Source: Syntrophaceae bacterium UBA5764
Lineage (GTDB): Bacteria > Desulfobacterota > Syntrophia > Syntrophales > Smithellaceae
DNA length: 61,050 nt
Reading direction: 5' to 3'
Assembly: GCA_002418825.1 (NCBI GenBank)
Contig: DIEW01000042.1
Coordinates: forward strand, 5,527-66,576
Shown here piece after piece: positions 1 through 8,308 of this stretch. The stretch's first letter is position 1. Each line of letters opens with the position of its first letter. A model generated the notes under the pieces. That model ran no database searches. It worked only from the letters and a program-made list of their open reading frames with translations, and had not been told where the DNA came from. A program made the position numbers and the translations under genes.

Positions 1-1436
1 AATTCCACTTCGCGCGGCACCTTGTAGGAGGAGAGGTAAATCCGGCAATATCTAAGTATTTCTTTCTCTTCAACCGCCGCATTTTCCTTCAAAACAATCC
101 GCGCCAAAACAATTTCGCCGCGCATCAAATCTTTTTTGCCCACTACTTCAACCTCGCGCACCGCCGGATGCATGCTCAGAATATCCTCGATTTCCTTGGG
201 ATACACATTGAAGCCGCTGGTGATAATCATTCTTTTTTTCAGTCCGGTAAGAAAAACATAATCATCCTCATCCATCCGGCCCAGATCACCGGTGTGCAGC
301 CAGCCGTTTTTGATAACGGTGGCGGTGGCCGTATCATTCTTATAATAACCCGGCATCACATTGTCGCCTCTGACAATCAGCTCCCCTATCCGGCCGCGGG
401 GAAGCTCCTTTCCTTCTTCATCAACAATCTTTATCTCGGTGCCGGGAATGGCCTTGCCGATGGAGCCGGGCTTCTGCGGACGGTCCAGCATGTTGAAAGA
501 GCAGCAGGGAGAGGCTTCCGTCAACCCGTACCCTTCCACAATTTTCGCGCCGAATTTCTCCTCAAAAGGTTTAATAAATTCCGGCGGCATTGCGGCGCCA
601 CCGGTTACGCAGACATCTAAAGAACTTACATCAAAATTTGACACTCCTTCATGGAAAAACATTCCCAGATAAAGCCTGGGCACAGCGCAAATGTAACTTA
701 TCCTTTCTTTCTGGATAGCACCGAAAAGTCCGTCTATCGTGAATCTGTCCATCATCACCACACTGCAGCCGGTGCGAACGACGTTAATCATATTTACCGT
801 TGCGCCGAAAGAGTGAAACAGCGGAATCAAACAAAGTCCAATATCTTCATGCGTCCTTTTCACCACGGATGATATCAGTGTAGATTGAGAATAAAGATTA
901 CGATGCGTAAGAACCGCACCTAACAATTTACCGGTAAGCCCGGAAGTGTAAATTATCATCGCTGGGTCGTCAGGGTTTATTTCTTCGCTGATCTCGGGAA
1001 ATTTCCCGCCGGCCAAAACCCTTTTAAAGAGCGCCTTTTTATCGGGGGAATCTACCAGAATTAAACTTTTGCAGTTGGTAAGTTTATTCCGGATTTCTTC
1101 ATAACGCTTTCGCACCGTTTCCGTCGTGATTAAAACTTTCGCCTCGCTGTTTTCCAGCAAATAACTCAACTCGTAAGGCGTGGAGGAAGTGTTGAGCGGC
1201 ACAGCCACCGCTCCCAGTTTTACCGCTGCAAAATAACAGTAAAAAAACTCGGGAATATTGGGCAAAACCAAAGCCACTTTATCGCCTTTGACCACGCCTG
1301 CCTGATTTAAAATACCGGCCACGGCGTTGACGGCATGATTAAGCTCAACGTAACTGATTCGTTGATTTTCAAAAATAACGACCGGCCGGTCTCTGTATTT
1401 TTCGACAGAATCTTCTAGTAAATCCGCTAAGTTAAT
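1..1436 (-). CDS. Acyl-CoA synthetase (AMP-forming), 3'-truncated
   Basis: The gene runs off the left edge of the window, losing only the last stretch of the C-terminal domain. It is a member of the ANL family, activating a carboxylic acid with ATP to acyl-AMP and then to acyl-CoA. Visible in order are an N-terminal NLADLLEDSVEKY segment, the P-loop-like YTSGLTGKLLGAVLTH, the LFHSFGA segment, GYGLTEASP, the GWLHTGDLG hinge motif, and KVPREVEF at the cut end. The usual PKG of the P-loop is replaced by LLG. No ATG, GTG or TTG exists in frame before codon 39: a TGA lies two codons upstream of an ATT, and GGAGG sits 10 nt before that ATT, so I place the start there. The substrate is probably a medium- or long-chain fatty acid (inference). 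Confidence 0.88.
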   Translation of the reverse strand, partial: MNLADLLEDSVEKYRDRPVVIFENQRISYVELNHAVNAVAGILNQAGVVKGDKVALVLPNIPEFFYCYFAAVKLGAVAVPLNTSSTPYELSYLLENSEAKVLITTETVRKRYEEIRNKLTNCKSLILVDSPDKKALFKRVLAGGKFPEISEEINPDDPAMIIYTSGLTGKLLGAVLTHRNLYSQSTLISSVVKRTHEDIGLCLIPLFHSFGATVNMINVVRTGCSVVMMDRFTIDGLFGAIQKERISYICAVPRLYLGMFFHEGVSNFDVSSLDVCVTGGAAMPPEFIKPFEEKFGAKIVEGYGLTEASPCCSFNMLDRPQKPGSIGKAIPGTEIKIVDEEGKELPRGRIGELIVRGDNVMPGYYKNDTATATVIKNGWLHTGDLGRMDEDDYVFLTGLKKRMIITSGFNVYPKEIEDILSMHPAVREVEVVGKKDLMRGEIVLARIVLKENAAVEEKEILRYCRIYLSSYKVPREVE

Positions 1437-1551
1437 GTCTCAAGAACCTCCGCACAAGTTAGGTCGTTTTTTAGCAAAAAACATCCTCTTTTTCAACAAT
1501 ATAATCAGGCCTTGTAACTTACTTAAATTATTGAAAGGAGGGGCGTTTGCG

Positions 1552-1571
1552 GCAAATTTTACAAAATTTGC
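1552..1571. promoter_or_regulatory. 20-bp perfect inverted repeat upstream of the acyl-CoA synthetase
   Basis: GCAAATTTT and AAAATTTGC face each other across a 2-nt centre, four bases past the stop of the GT9 gene and about 115 nt before the acyl-CoA synthetase start. No T-run follows on the minus strand, so it is not a standard terminator. It could be an operator for a fatty-acid regulator or an incidental AT-rich palindrome. Confidence 0.35.
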
Positions 1572-1575
1572 ACTG

Positions 1576-2637
1576 TCAAACAACAATACTATCTTCCATT
1601 GTTTGCAAGGCGTCAATGACTTTGTCCGCGGATAAATTATCCAGGCACCTGCTGATACCGCGTCCATCACAGCCTTTCTGGTAGCAGGGGGAACAAGACA
1701 TGTCCGTCGAAACAACGTGATTTCGGGGGGCAGGCAAAACCCAATCACGCCAATCAGTCGGCCCGTAAACAGTCAGATTCCGCGTACCCACGGCAGCCGC
1801 TACATGGGGAGGGGCACTGTCCACGCCCATGTGCAGCTTGCTCATCTTGAGCAGCGCCGCCAGCTCCCGTAAATTCGTTCTTCCCGTCAGATTAATCATC
1901 GGAGAAGTAGCACCCGCAATTAATTTTTCCGCACGACTTTGTTCTTCTTTTGAACCCACAATAATCGCGGGCATTCGATATTGATGCCAGACAAATAACG
2001 CCACTTCGCGCCATTTATCCATTCCCCATTCCTTGTAAGGCCAACGCGAAAAAGGGCTGATGCTCACCCAAAAAGAACCGGGCGCCACTCCATGGGCGGC
2101 TAATAATTCCACTGCCTTTTTACGCGTTTCTTCAACGACAATAATCTGAGGCATATAAGTGATTTCTTTTATACCAAAGCCACGGACAATGCGCAAAGAT
2201 TGTTCGGCGGCGCCGTAGAACCTTTCCCGTGGCGGCGCCTCCTGCAGCAAGTGAGTAAACGCTTTGTCGCGCCAGAACCTGCCCGGATAATGCAGGGCGC
2301 ATTTCATCTTTGCTCCGGAAATAAAAGTCACCACCGTTCCCCGGTCATCGGCGCGCAGATCGAAGAGTAAATCAAATCTTTCCCGCCTTATATGCAGCAT
2401 CAATTTCACTTGCTGCCAGATATCGCTTATCTGAAAAACCTTACTTATAGATGGGTCATCCAGAAGAAAATCACCATATGGCTTCCTGGTTACAACAGAA
2501 AGCAGGGCTTCCGGAAAAGAGGCTTTTAGCGCCCTAAACGTGGGAATGGACCAGATAACATCACCAATATCTCCCAATTGTATGATTAAAATACTTTGGG
2601 GAGAAATATACAGTTTATGTTCGGGGGCAATCAACAT
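1576..2637 (-). CDS. Glycosyltransferase family 9 (heptosyltransferase-like)
   Basis: A soluble GT-B glycosyltransferase of the heptosyltransferase family (GT9). The N-terminal Rossmann half has ILIIQLGDIGDVIWSIP, the usual start of GT9 proteins. The nucleotide-binding half has ISPFSRWPYKEW and VDSAPPHVAAAVGT followed by VYGPTDW. The Cys-rich tail (CSPCYQKGCDGRG) matches the CSPC segment common in heptosyltransferases. The length of 353 residues is normal. The ATG follows the stop of the CapD-like gene directly (TAAATG) and no Shine-Dalgarno is evident, which suggests translational coupling. It differs clearly from the waaC and waaF products encoded at 36-39 kb, so it probably adds a heptose or related sugar to a polysaccharide or outer core; the acceptor is unknown. 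Confidence 0.88.
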   Translation of the reverse strand: MLIAPEHKLYISPQSILIIQLGDIGDVIWSIPTFRALKASFPEALLSVVTRKPYGDFLLDDPSISKVFQISDIWQQVKLMLHIRRERFDLLFDLRADDRGTVVTFISGAKMKCALHYPGRFWRDKAFTHLLQEAPPRERFYGAAEQSLRIVRGFGIKEITYMPQIIVVEETRKKAVELLAAHGVAPGSFWVSISPFSRWPYKEWGMDKWREVALFVWHQYRMPAIIVGSKEEQSRAEKLIAGATSPMINLTGRTNLRELAALLKMSKLHMGVDSAPPHVAAAVGTRNLTVYGPTDWRDWVLPAPRNHVVSTDMSCSPCYQKGCDGRGISRCLDNLSADKVIDALQTMEDSIVV

Positions 2638-4536
2638 TTATAAAACTGATTTATTCTGATACGGAACGTATTCTTCAACAATCCGCTGAAGTTTCACTTT
2701 TATTTCTTTCGCATCGTGTTGCTCCGCCGCCTTAACCAAGCCATCAATTTTTTTATTCAGTTCTTCCTTGGCTCGCGGAAAATCTCCTGAACCGTTAAAT
2801 AAATGATTGGAGCGAAGAACCATGACTTTTTCGTGACCGGTGGGTAAAATATTTTCTCCTTCGGAAATAAGTTCTTCATACAACTTTTCACCATCACGTA
2901 AACCGGTATAAATAATCTTTATGTCGGTGTCCGGCTGCCGGCCGGAAAGACGAATCAGGTCGCGCGCCATATCAGCGATTTTAATCGGCGTTCCCATGCG
3001 CAAAACAAAAACTTCTCCGCCCCTGCCCATGGATCCTGCCTGCAAAATCATCTGCGCCGCCTCGGGAATCGTCATAAAATAGCGATTAATCTCGGGGTGG
3101 GTGACTGTCACCGGCCCCCCTCTTTCAATCTGGCGGCGGAACAACGGAACAACCGATCCGGAAGAACCAATGACATTGCCGAAGCGCACCGCCATCAGGT
3201 ACGTGCCGTTGCCACACAATGACTGCATGATTAATTCCGTCACTCTTTTACTCGCGCCCATCACATTTGTCGGGCGCACCGCCTTATCCGTCGATACCAG
3301 CACAAATTTCTCCACGCCGTGTTTAACAGACGTCTCCATGACAACGCGACTGCCGATGACATTATTAAAAACGGCCTCCCACGGATTTTTTTCCAGCATC
3401 GGAACATGTTTGTAGGCGGCGGCATGAAAAACCACTTCCGGTTTATACTTGCTGAAAATATCATCCATTAATTTCTCATCCTGAACAAGCCCCAAAATCG
3501 CCCGGCAATTACCGAAGGACCTTTCATCCTGTATCTCCATCTGAATGTGAAACAAATTCGCCTCACTGGCATCAAGCATCACAAGAAAACGAGGCTCGTA
3601 TTTAACAACCTGCCGGCACAATTCCGAACCGATAGAACCGCCGCAGCCCGTAATCAAAACAGTCCTGTTGGCAAGAAAATCATGAATACCGCCAACATCC
3701 AGATTTATCTCCGGACGACCCAAAATATCCTCGTATCTAATGTCCCGCAAAGCTTTTACGCTAACACGTCCATCAATAAGCTCGCTTAGTGAAGGCAATA
3801 CTTTATACGACATTTTGCACGCCATACAGGCATCGACGATATTTCTTAACTGTGAACCTGTTGCTGAAGGAATAGCTATAAATAATTCCGTTACCTTGTT
3901 TTTTCTTGTTATATGGGCAATATCCGCGACGCTTCCCAACACGCGCACACCATGAATCGACCAGCCGTGTTTTTGCGGATTATCATCAATAAGCCCCACC
4001 ACTTTATATTGTAATTGATAATTATTCAAAAGCTCCCGCAAAAGCTTTTCACCGGCATCGCCAGCTCCGATAACCAAAATGTTTTTACGGTCATGATAAG
4101 AAATACCGTTTTGCAAAGTTTTCCCGCGCAGGTAATAATTGCGGATGCCGAATCGCAATCCGCCTGTAAGTATAAACGTCAAAACTCCATCAATAACAAA
4201 AACAGAGCGGGAATATCCTTCAAAACGGCTCACATAAAGAATAACGGCCAGTATCAACAAAGACGACAAAAAACAGGCCCTTACCAGTTGCCACATATCC
4301 GCCAAACCCGTGTAGCGCCACATGCCCCGGTAGAGGTCAAAATAAAAAAAGATTAAACTTTTGAGAGGAACAACCCATAGCAGTAAAAATTTGACTTTTT
4401 CAACCCATTTAAAGGCAACAAGAGAAAGCTCAAAACGCAGCAGATGGGCGCCGATCAACGCAATGACAAAAATCAGCACGTCGCACAAAACCATGAAATA
4501 AAAATGAGGGTTTTTAAGCTGAGGATTTAGTGTCAT
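2638..4536 (-). CDS. Membrane nucleotide-sugar 4,6-dehydratase (CapD/WbpM/PglF type)
   Basis: This is an integral-membrane short-chain dehydrogenase, typically converting UDP-GlcNAc to a 4-keto-6-deoxy sugar as the first step towards bacillosamine, QuiNAc or FucNAc. Residues 13-125 form four membrane helices. A first nucleotide-binding fold has VIGAGDAG at 154-161. The catalytic Rossmann domain has TGCGGSIG at 296-303 and STDKAVRPTNVMGASK at about 415-430, with Met replacing the catalytic Tyr (MxxxK) as in the WbpM/CapD subfamily. At 632 residues it is full length. The GT9 gene follows at once. With the PglC-like transferase at 13.2 kb it fits synthesis of the first sugar of a polysaccharide. 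The exact substrate cannot be told from sequence alone. Confidence 0.9.
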   Translation of the reverse strand: MTLNPQLKNPHFYFMVLCDVLIFVIALIGAHLLRFELSLVAFKWVEKVKFLLLWVVPLKSLIFFYFDLYRGMWRYTGLADMWQLVRACFLSSLLILAVILYVSRFEGYSRSVFVIDGVLTFILTGGLRFGIRNYYLRGKTLQNGISYHDRKNILVIGAGDAGEKLLRELLNNYQLQYKVVGLIDDNPQKHGWSIHGVRVLGSVADIAHITRKNKVTELFIAIPSATGSQLRNIVDACMACKMSYKVLPSLSELIDGRVSVKALRDIRYEDILGRPEINLDVGGIHDFLANRTVLITGCGGSIGSELCRQVVKYEPRFLVMLDASEANLFHIQMEIQDERSFGNCRAILGLVQDEKLMDDIFSKYKPEVVFHAAAYKHVPMLEKNPWEAVFNNVIGSRVVMETSVKHGVEKFVLVSTDKAVRPTNVMGASKRVTELIMQSLCGNGTYLMAVRFGNVIGSSGSVVPLFRRQIERGGPVTVTHPEINRYFMTIPEAAQMILQAGSMGRGGEVFVLRMGTPIKIADMARDLIRLSGRQPDTDIKIIYTGLRDGEKLYEELISEGENILPTGHEKVMVLRSNHLFNGSGDFPRAKEELNKKIDGLVKAAEQHDAKEIKVKLQRIVEEYVPYQNKSVL

Positions 4537-4660
4537 GCTTGTTTACACGTCTCCTGTGCCGAATGCCCTTAATTTTCCTGAGCAAAACAGTTTCTAACAC
4601 TTATATCATACAACACTGTTTCGGAAATTAAAATATATTATCACGTTGAAAACCAACCGA

Positions 4661-6571
4661 TTATTTCTTCGGCTCTGAAATCACTTTGCGTTTCAGCAAA
4701 AATGCCTCCAGTTTAGTAACGCATTCATCCACGGATGATTCCCGTGTATCAATTACTATTTCCGGTTGCTCAGGTTCTTCGTAGGGCGAATCAATTCCGG
4801 TAAACCCGGGAATTATGCCGCTCCTTGCTTTCTCATATAATCCATTCGGGTCACGCCTTTGGCATTCATCGAGGGAGCATTTAACATATATTTCTACGAA
4901 TCTACCCGGCGCCAACAAACTTTTTACAAAATTACGGTCCGCTCTAAACGGTGAAATAAACGTGCATAAAACAATGCTACCGTGCTCAAAAAACAGCTTT
5001 GCCGTTTCACCCGCCCGGCGGATGTTTTCTTTTCTGTCTGCAGGCGAAAAAGCCAGGTCCGAACATAAGCCATGGCGGATGATATCGCCGTCAAGCATCG
5101 CCGTTTTACAGCCGCGCTCAAATAAACGACGCTCGAGAGCCATAGCAATGGTTGATTTCCCCGCTCCGGAAAGGCCCGTGAACCAAAGTACCACAGCCTT
5201 ATGCCCGTTTTTCTGTTCCCGCTGGGCGAGTCCGATATGAGACTCACGCCAAACTGTGTGCGGCGATTTCTTTTGTTTCACGATCGCATCCGCAACGGGA
5301 GCAAGATAATCTTCCATATGCCTGGCGGCATCACGAATCATACCTGCAGCAACGGTCCTGTCGGTCAGCGGGTCAATCAAAATAAACCTGCCCGTGGCAT
5401 GGTTTATTTTATAGGGATCAAAAAACACCGGCGTGGCAAGCGTTATTTCCACACGGCCGATATCGTTTAACGAAAACATGTCAACATTGTCGCGGTGCAG
5501 CGTATTCACATCAATTCTGTACACGATGCTTTTTATAACCGCGCGCACCGACCTTGTCGTGTGTTTCATGATAAACGAAGTACCCGTTTTCATGGGATTA
5601 TCATCCATCCAGCAAATTATCGCTTCAAGTTTTGTTTCAATCTGCGGCAGGTTTTTCCGGCGAACAATCATATCGCCACGGCTGACATCGACTTCATCAT
5701 TCAGGGTAAGAACCACCGACTGCGGCGCGAAAGCCTCCTTAAGCTCGCCGTCATAAGTAACGATAGATTTAACGGAAGTTGTTTGACCGGACGGTAGTAC
5801 GACAACCTCTTCGGAAGGCGTGATCGTGCCCGAAACAATTTTTCCGGCAAACCCGCGAAAGTCAGCATTCGGTCTGACGACATACTGCACGGGAAAACGA
5901 AAATCCACCAGGTTTCTGTCCGCGGTGATGTTCAGATTTTCGAGATTATGAAGAAGCGTTGTTCCTTCATACCAAGACATTTTTTTGCTTTTAGAAACGA
6001 CATTATCCCCTTTCAACGCAGAAACGGGTATGTAAACGATGTCGTGAATATCAAGTTTCTGTGAAAATTCTTCATAATCGCTGACAATACACGAAAAAAC
6101 ATCCTGAGAATAATCGACCAAATCCATCTTATTTACGGCGACAATCAAATGCGGGATTTGCAATAACGAAATCAAAAAACCGTGCCTTTTGGATTGTGTC
6201 AAAACACCGTTGCGTGCGTCGATGAGAATAACGGCGCAATCCGCCTTGGAAGCGCCCGTCACCATGTTTCTGGTATATTGCACGTGCCCTGGCGAATCGG
6301 TAATTATATACTTTCTTTTTTCCGTCTCGAAATAACGGTAAGCCACATCAATGGTTATCCCCTGTTCGCGTTCCGCGGCCAAACCATCCAGAAGGTAGGC
6401 CAAATCAACTTCCTTGAAGCCTCTTTTCTTGGACGTTTTTTTTATCGCTTCATACTGATCTTCATAAATGGATTTCGTTTCATACAACAACCTGCCGATC
6501 AGCGTGGACTTGCCGTCGTCCACACTTCCTGTCGTAACAAAACGCAATAGAGATTTTTCGCCGGATTGCAT
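4661..6571 (-). CDS. cysNC: Bifunctional sulfate adenylyltransferase subunit 1 / APS kinase (CysN-CysC)
   Basis: A fusion of two cytosolic enzymes. Residues 1 to about 440 are the CysN GTPase, with the P-loop GSVDDGKST at 15-23, DSPGH and NKMD, plus the beta-barrel domains of EF-Tu relatives. With CysD it drives formation of adenosine phosphosulfate (APS) from ATP and sulfate. Residues from about 455 to the end are APS kinase (CysC), with GLSGAGKST at 466-474, LDGD and FISPFR, which carries the serine phosphorylated in the family; it makes PAPS. The start ATG overlaps the cysD stop (TGATG) and GAAGGA lies upstream. No PAPS reductase or sulfotransferase is found in the window, so the use of PAPS is open. 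Confidence 0.95.
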   Translation of the reverse strand: MQSGEKSLLRFVTTGSVDDGKSTLIGRLLYETKSIYEDQYEAIKKTSKKRGFKEVDLAYLLDGLAAEREQGITIDVAYRYFETEKRKYIITDSPGHVQYTRNMVTGASKADCAVILIDARNGVLTQSKRHGFLISLLQIPHLIVAVNKMDLVDYSQDVFSCIVSDYEEFSQKLDIHDIVYIPVSALKGDNVVSKSKKMSWYEGTTLLHNLENLNITADRNLVDFRFPVQYVVRPNADFRGFAGKIVSGTITPSEEVVVLPSGQTTSVKSIVTYDGELKEAFAPQSVVLTLNDEVDVSRGDMIVRRKNLPQIETKLEAIICWMDDNPMKTGTSFIMKHTTRSVRAVIKSIVYRIDVNTLHRDNVDMFSLNDIGRVEITLATPVFFDPYKINHATGRFILIDPLTDRTVAAGMIRDAARHMEDYLAPVADAIVKQKKSPHTVWRESHIGLAQREQKNGHKAVVLWFTGLSGAGKSTIAMALERRLFERGCKTAMLDGDIIRHGLCSDLAFSPADRKENIRRAGETAKLFFEHGSIVLCTFISPFRADRNFVKSLLAPGRFVEIYVKCSLDECQRRDPNGLYEKARSGIIPGFTGIDSPYEEPEQPEIVIDTRESSVDECVTKLEAFLLKRKVISEPKK

Positions 6572-7497
6572 CAGAAATATCCTTCTTTCTTTTTTTGTTC
6601 CATGGAGCTGTCGCTGGTCAAATCGATAACGCGGTTTTCCCGCTCCGATTTTTTGGCAGCATGCACTTCCGCGATGATTTCGTCATGCGTCTTTGCCTTG
6701 GAAGCGATTGCCCCTGTGCAGGGGATACAGCCAAGAGAACGAAAACGACATGTCATCACTTTTGTTTTTTGATCCGCAAATCTCTTTCGCGTTTCCTCGT
6801 CACCCACCGAGCAGGACGATAAAGGGATGAGGATACCGTCACGGATAATCACCTCGCGATCGGAGGCAAAGTAAATCGGCACAACGGGAATTTGTTCGAG
6901 TTTTATATATTGCCAGATATCTTTCTCTGTCCAGTTGCTGAGTGGAAAAACCCGCATGGTTTCTCCTTCGTTAAGACGCGTGTTATATATATCCCACAGC
7001 TCAGGGCGCTGATTTTTGGGGTCCCACTGGCCAAATAAATTACGCAGGGAAAACACCCTTTCTTTGGCGCGGGATTTTTCTTCTTCCCTTCTGGCGCCGC
7101 CGATGGCGGCGTCAAACCCATGCTTGCGCACGGCATCCAGAAGCGCGCCCGTCTTTAAATAAGAGCAACATTTATCCACACCCATTTTTAGCGGATGACA
7201 CCCCCGGGCAATCCATTCCTCATTTCTTTCCACAATGAGCGTTGCGCCAATTTTCCGGCAAAATTCATCCCGGAACTGATACATTTCCGGAAATTTATAA
7301 CCGGTATCAATATGCATCAGAGGAAAAGGGAATTTTCCGGGATAAAATGCTTTTTGAGCCAGCCTGACCATCACGCTGGAATCCTTCCCCACGGAATAAA
7401 GCATCACCGGATTTTTAAACTCCGCCGCCACTTCGCGCAGAATATCAATTGACTCCGCTTCGAGCTGACGTAAATAAGATAGGGAAAATGAATTCAT
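6571..7497 (-). CDS. cysD: Sulfate adenylyltransferase subunit 2 (CysD)
   Basis: The catalytic ATP-pyrophosphatase subunit of ATP sulfurylase, pairing with CysN to make APS. The PP-loop appears as YSVGKDSSVM at residues 34-43, followed by MHIDTGYKFPEM and the RREEEKSRAKER region typical of CysD. I chose the ATG at 7497, giving 308 residues close to the usual 302, because it lies one base past the stop of the upstream ABC ATPase gene; an in-frame upstream ATG at 7590 would add 31 residues inside that gene that do not resemble CysD. Tight linkage with the upstream importer genes and with cysNC indicates one operon of six genes. Confidence 0.95.
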   Translation of the reverse strand: MNSFSLSYLRQLEAESIDILREVAAEFKNPVMLYSVGKDSSVMVRLAQKAFYPGKFPFPLMHIDTGYKFPEMYQFRDEFCRKIGATLIVERNEEWIARGCHPLKMGVDKCCSYLKTGALLDAVRKHGFDAAIGGARREEEKSRAKERVFSLRNLFGQWDPKNQRPELWDIYNTRLNEGETMRVFPLSNWTEKDIWQYIKLEQIPVVPIYFASDREVIIRDGILIPLSSCSVGDEETRKRFADQKTKVMTCRFRSLGCIPCTGAIASKAKTHDEIIAEVHAAKKSERENRVIDLTSDSSMEQKKKEGYF

Positions 7498-7498
7498 G

Positions 7499-8302
7499 TT
7501 AACTAATTTCTCCGGTAATATAATCTTTTGTTTTTTTATCGCGCGGCTCAGTGAAAAATTGGCTGGCCAACTCATGCTCGACAAGATCACCCATGTAAAG
7601 AAAAATTATATAATCCGCCAGTCTCCTGGCCTGGCGAAGAATATGAGTAACGAAAATAATCGTATAGTTCTGCTTCAGAATTTTAAACTGCGTTTCCACA
7701 AGTTTTGCGGAAATTGGATCAAGGGCTGAAGTCGGTTCATCGGCAAGAATAATTTCAGGTTCAACAGAAAGAACTCGCGCCAGAGCCAAGCGTTGCTGTT
7801 GGCCTATCGATAATTTTGCCGCCGGAGCGTGCAGCCTGTCTTTCACCTCTTCCCAAAGACCGGCCAGGCTAAGGTAATGTTCTACGAGCAAATCCATCTC
7901 ACGTTTTTTTTCCTTTCGCCCCCCTCCCTCTTTGGAGAAGGCGGAAACGGTTTTAGCGATATCCAACCCATGGATTCGCGGGCCAAAGGCGACATTCTCA
8001 TAAATGGACATGGGCAGCGGATAAGGGTGCTGGGGCAGGAAACCGACCTTTTTTCTCAGACAGGTCACATCCGTCTCGGCATGATAAATGCTGGTTCCGT
8101 CAATGTAGATATCACCGGACACGGCAACGTCTTCGTTTAATTCCAGAAGTCTATTCATGCTCTTGAGCAACGTTGTTTTTCCGCAACCGGACGGGCCAAT
8201 GACGGCAATAATCTGACGTTCGGGAATTTCCAGACTGATATTTTTAAGAACTTCATGATTACCATACGAAACGGACAATTGTTTTACTTTTATCTTGGAC
8301 AT
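7499..8302 (-). CDS. pstB: Pst-type ABC transporter ATP-binding protein
   Basis: ATPase of a phosphate-type ABC importer. It has Walker A GPSGCGKTT at 36-44, a Q-loop at Q91 (FLPQHPYPLPMS, the PstB-like form), a signature segment LSIGQQQR at 164-171, Walker B IILADEP and the H-loop VTH. The signature reads LSIGQ instead of the usual LSGGQ. A charged insertion (SKEGGGRKEKKRE) lies at about 123-135. AAGGAG stands close before the ATG. It sits between the permease genes and cysD with 1-6 nt gaps. The family is phosphate import, but the context and the binding protein argue that the substrate may be another oxyanion such as sulfate (inference). Confidence 0.85.
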   Translation of the reverse strand: MSKIKVKQLSVSYGNHEVLKNISLEIPERQIIAVIGPSGCGKTTLLKSMNRLLELNEDVAVSGDIYIDGTSIYHAETDVTCLRKKVGFLPQHPYPLPMSIYENVAFGPRIHGLDIAKTVSAFSKEGGGRKEKKREMDLLVEHYLSLAGLWEEVKDRLHAPAAKLSIGQQQRLALARVLSVEPEIILADEPTSALDPISAKLVETQFKILKQNYTIIFVTHILRQARRLADYIIFLYMGDLVEHELASQFFTEPRDKKTKDYITGEIS

Positions 8303-8308
8303 AACTCC

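Noticed and set aside
168..620. Open frame of 150 codons on the plus strand
   Set aside because: It is antisense to the acyl-CoA synthetase, which has a complete set of family motifs; the product shows no domain.
1440..1748. 102-codon minus-strand frame in the 3' end of the GT9 gene
   Set aside because: It shares the 3' part of the GT9 gene in another frame and resembles nothing; the GT9 frame carries the CSPC tail.
7498..7590. Upstream ATG adding 31 residues to CysD
   Set aside because: The added part lies inside the ATPase gene and does not resemble CysD; the ATG at 7497 matches family length.
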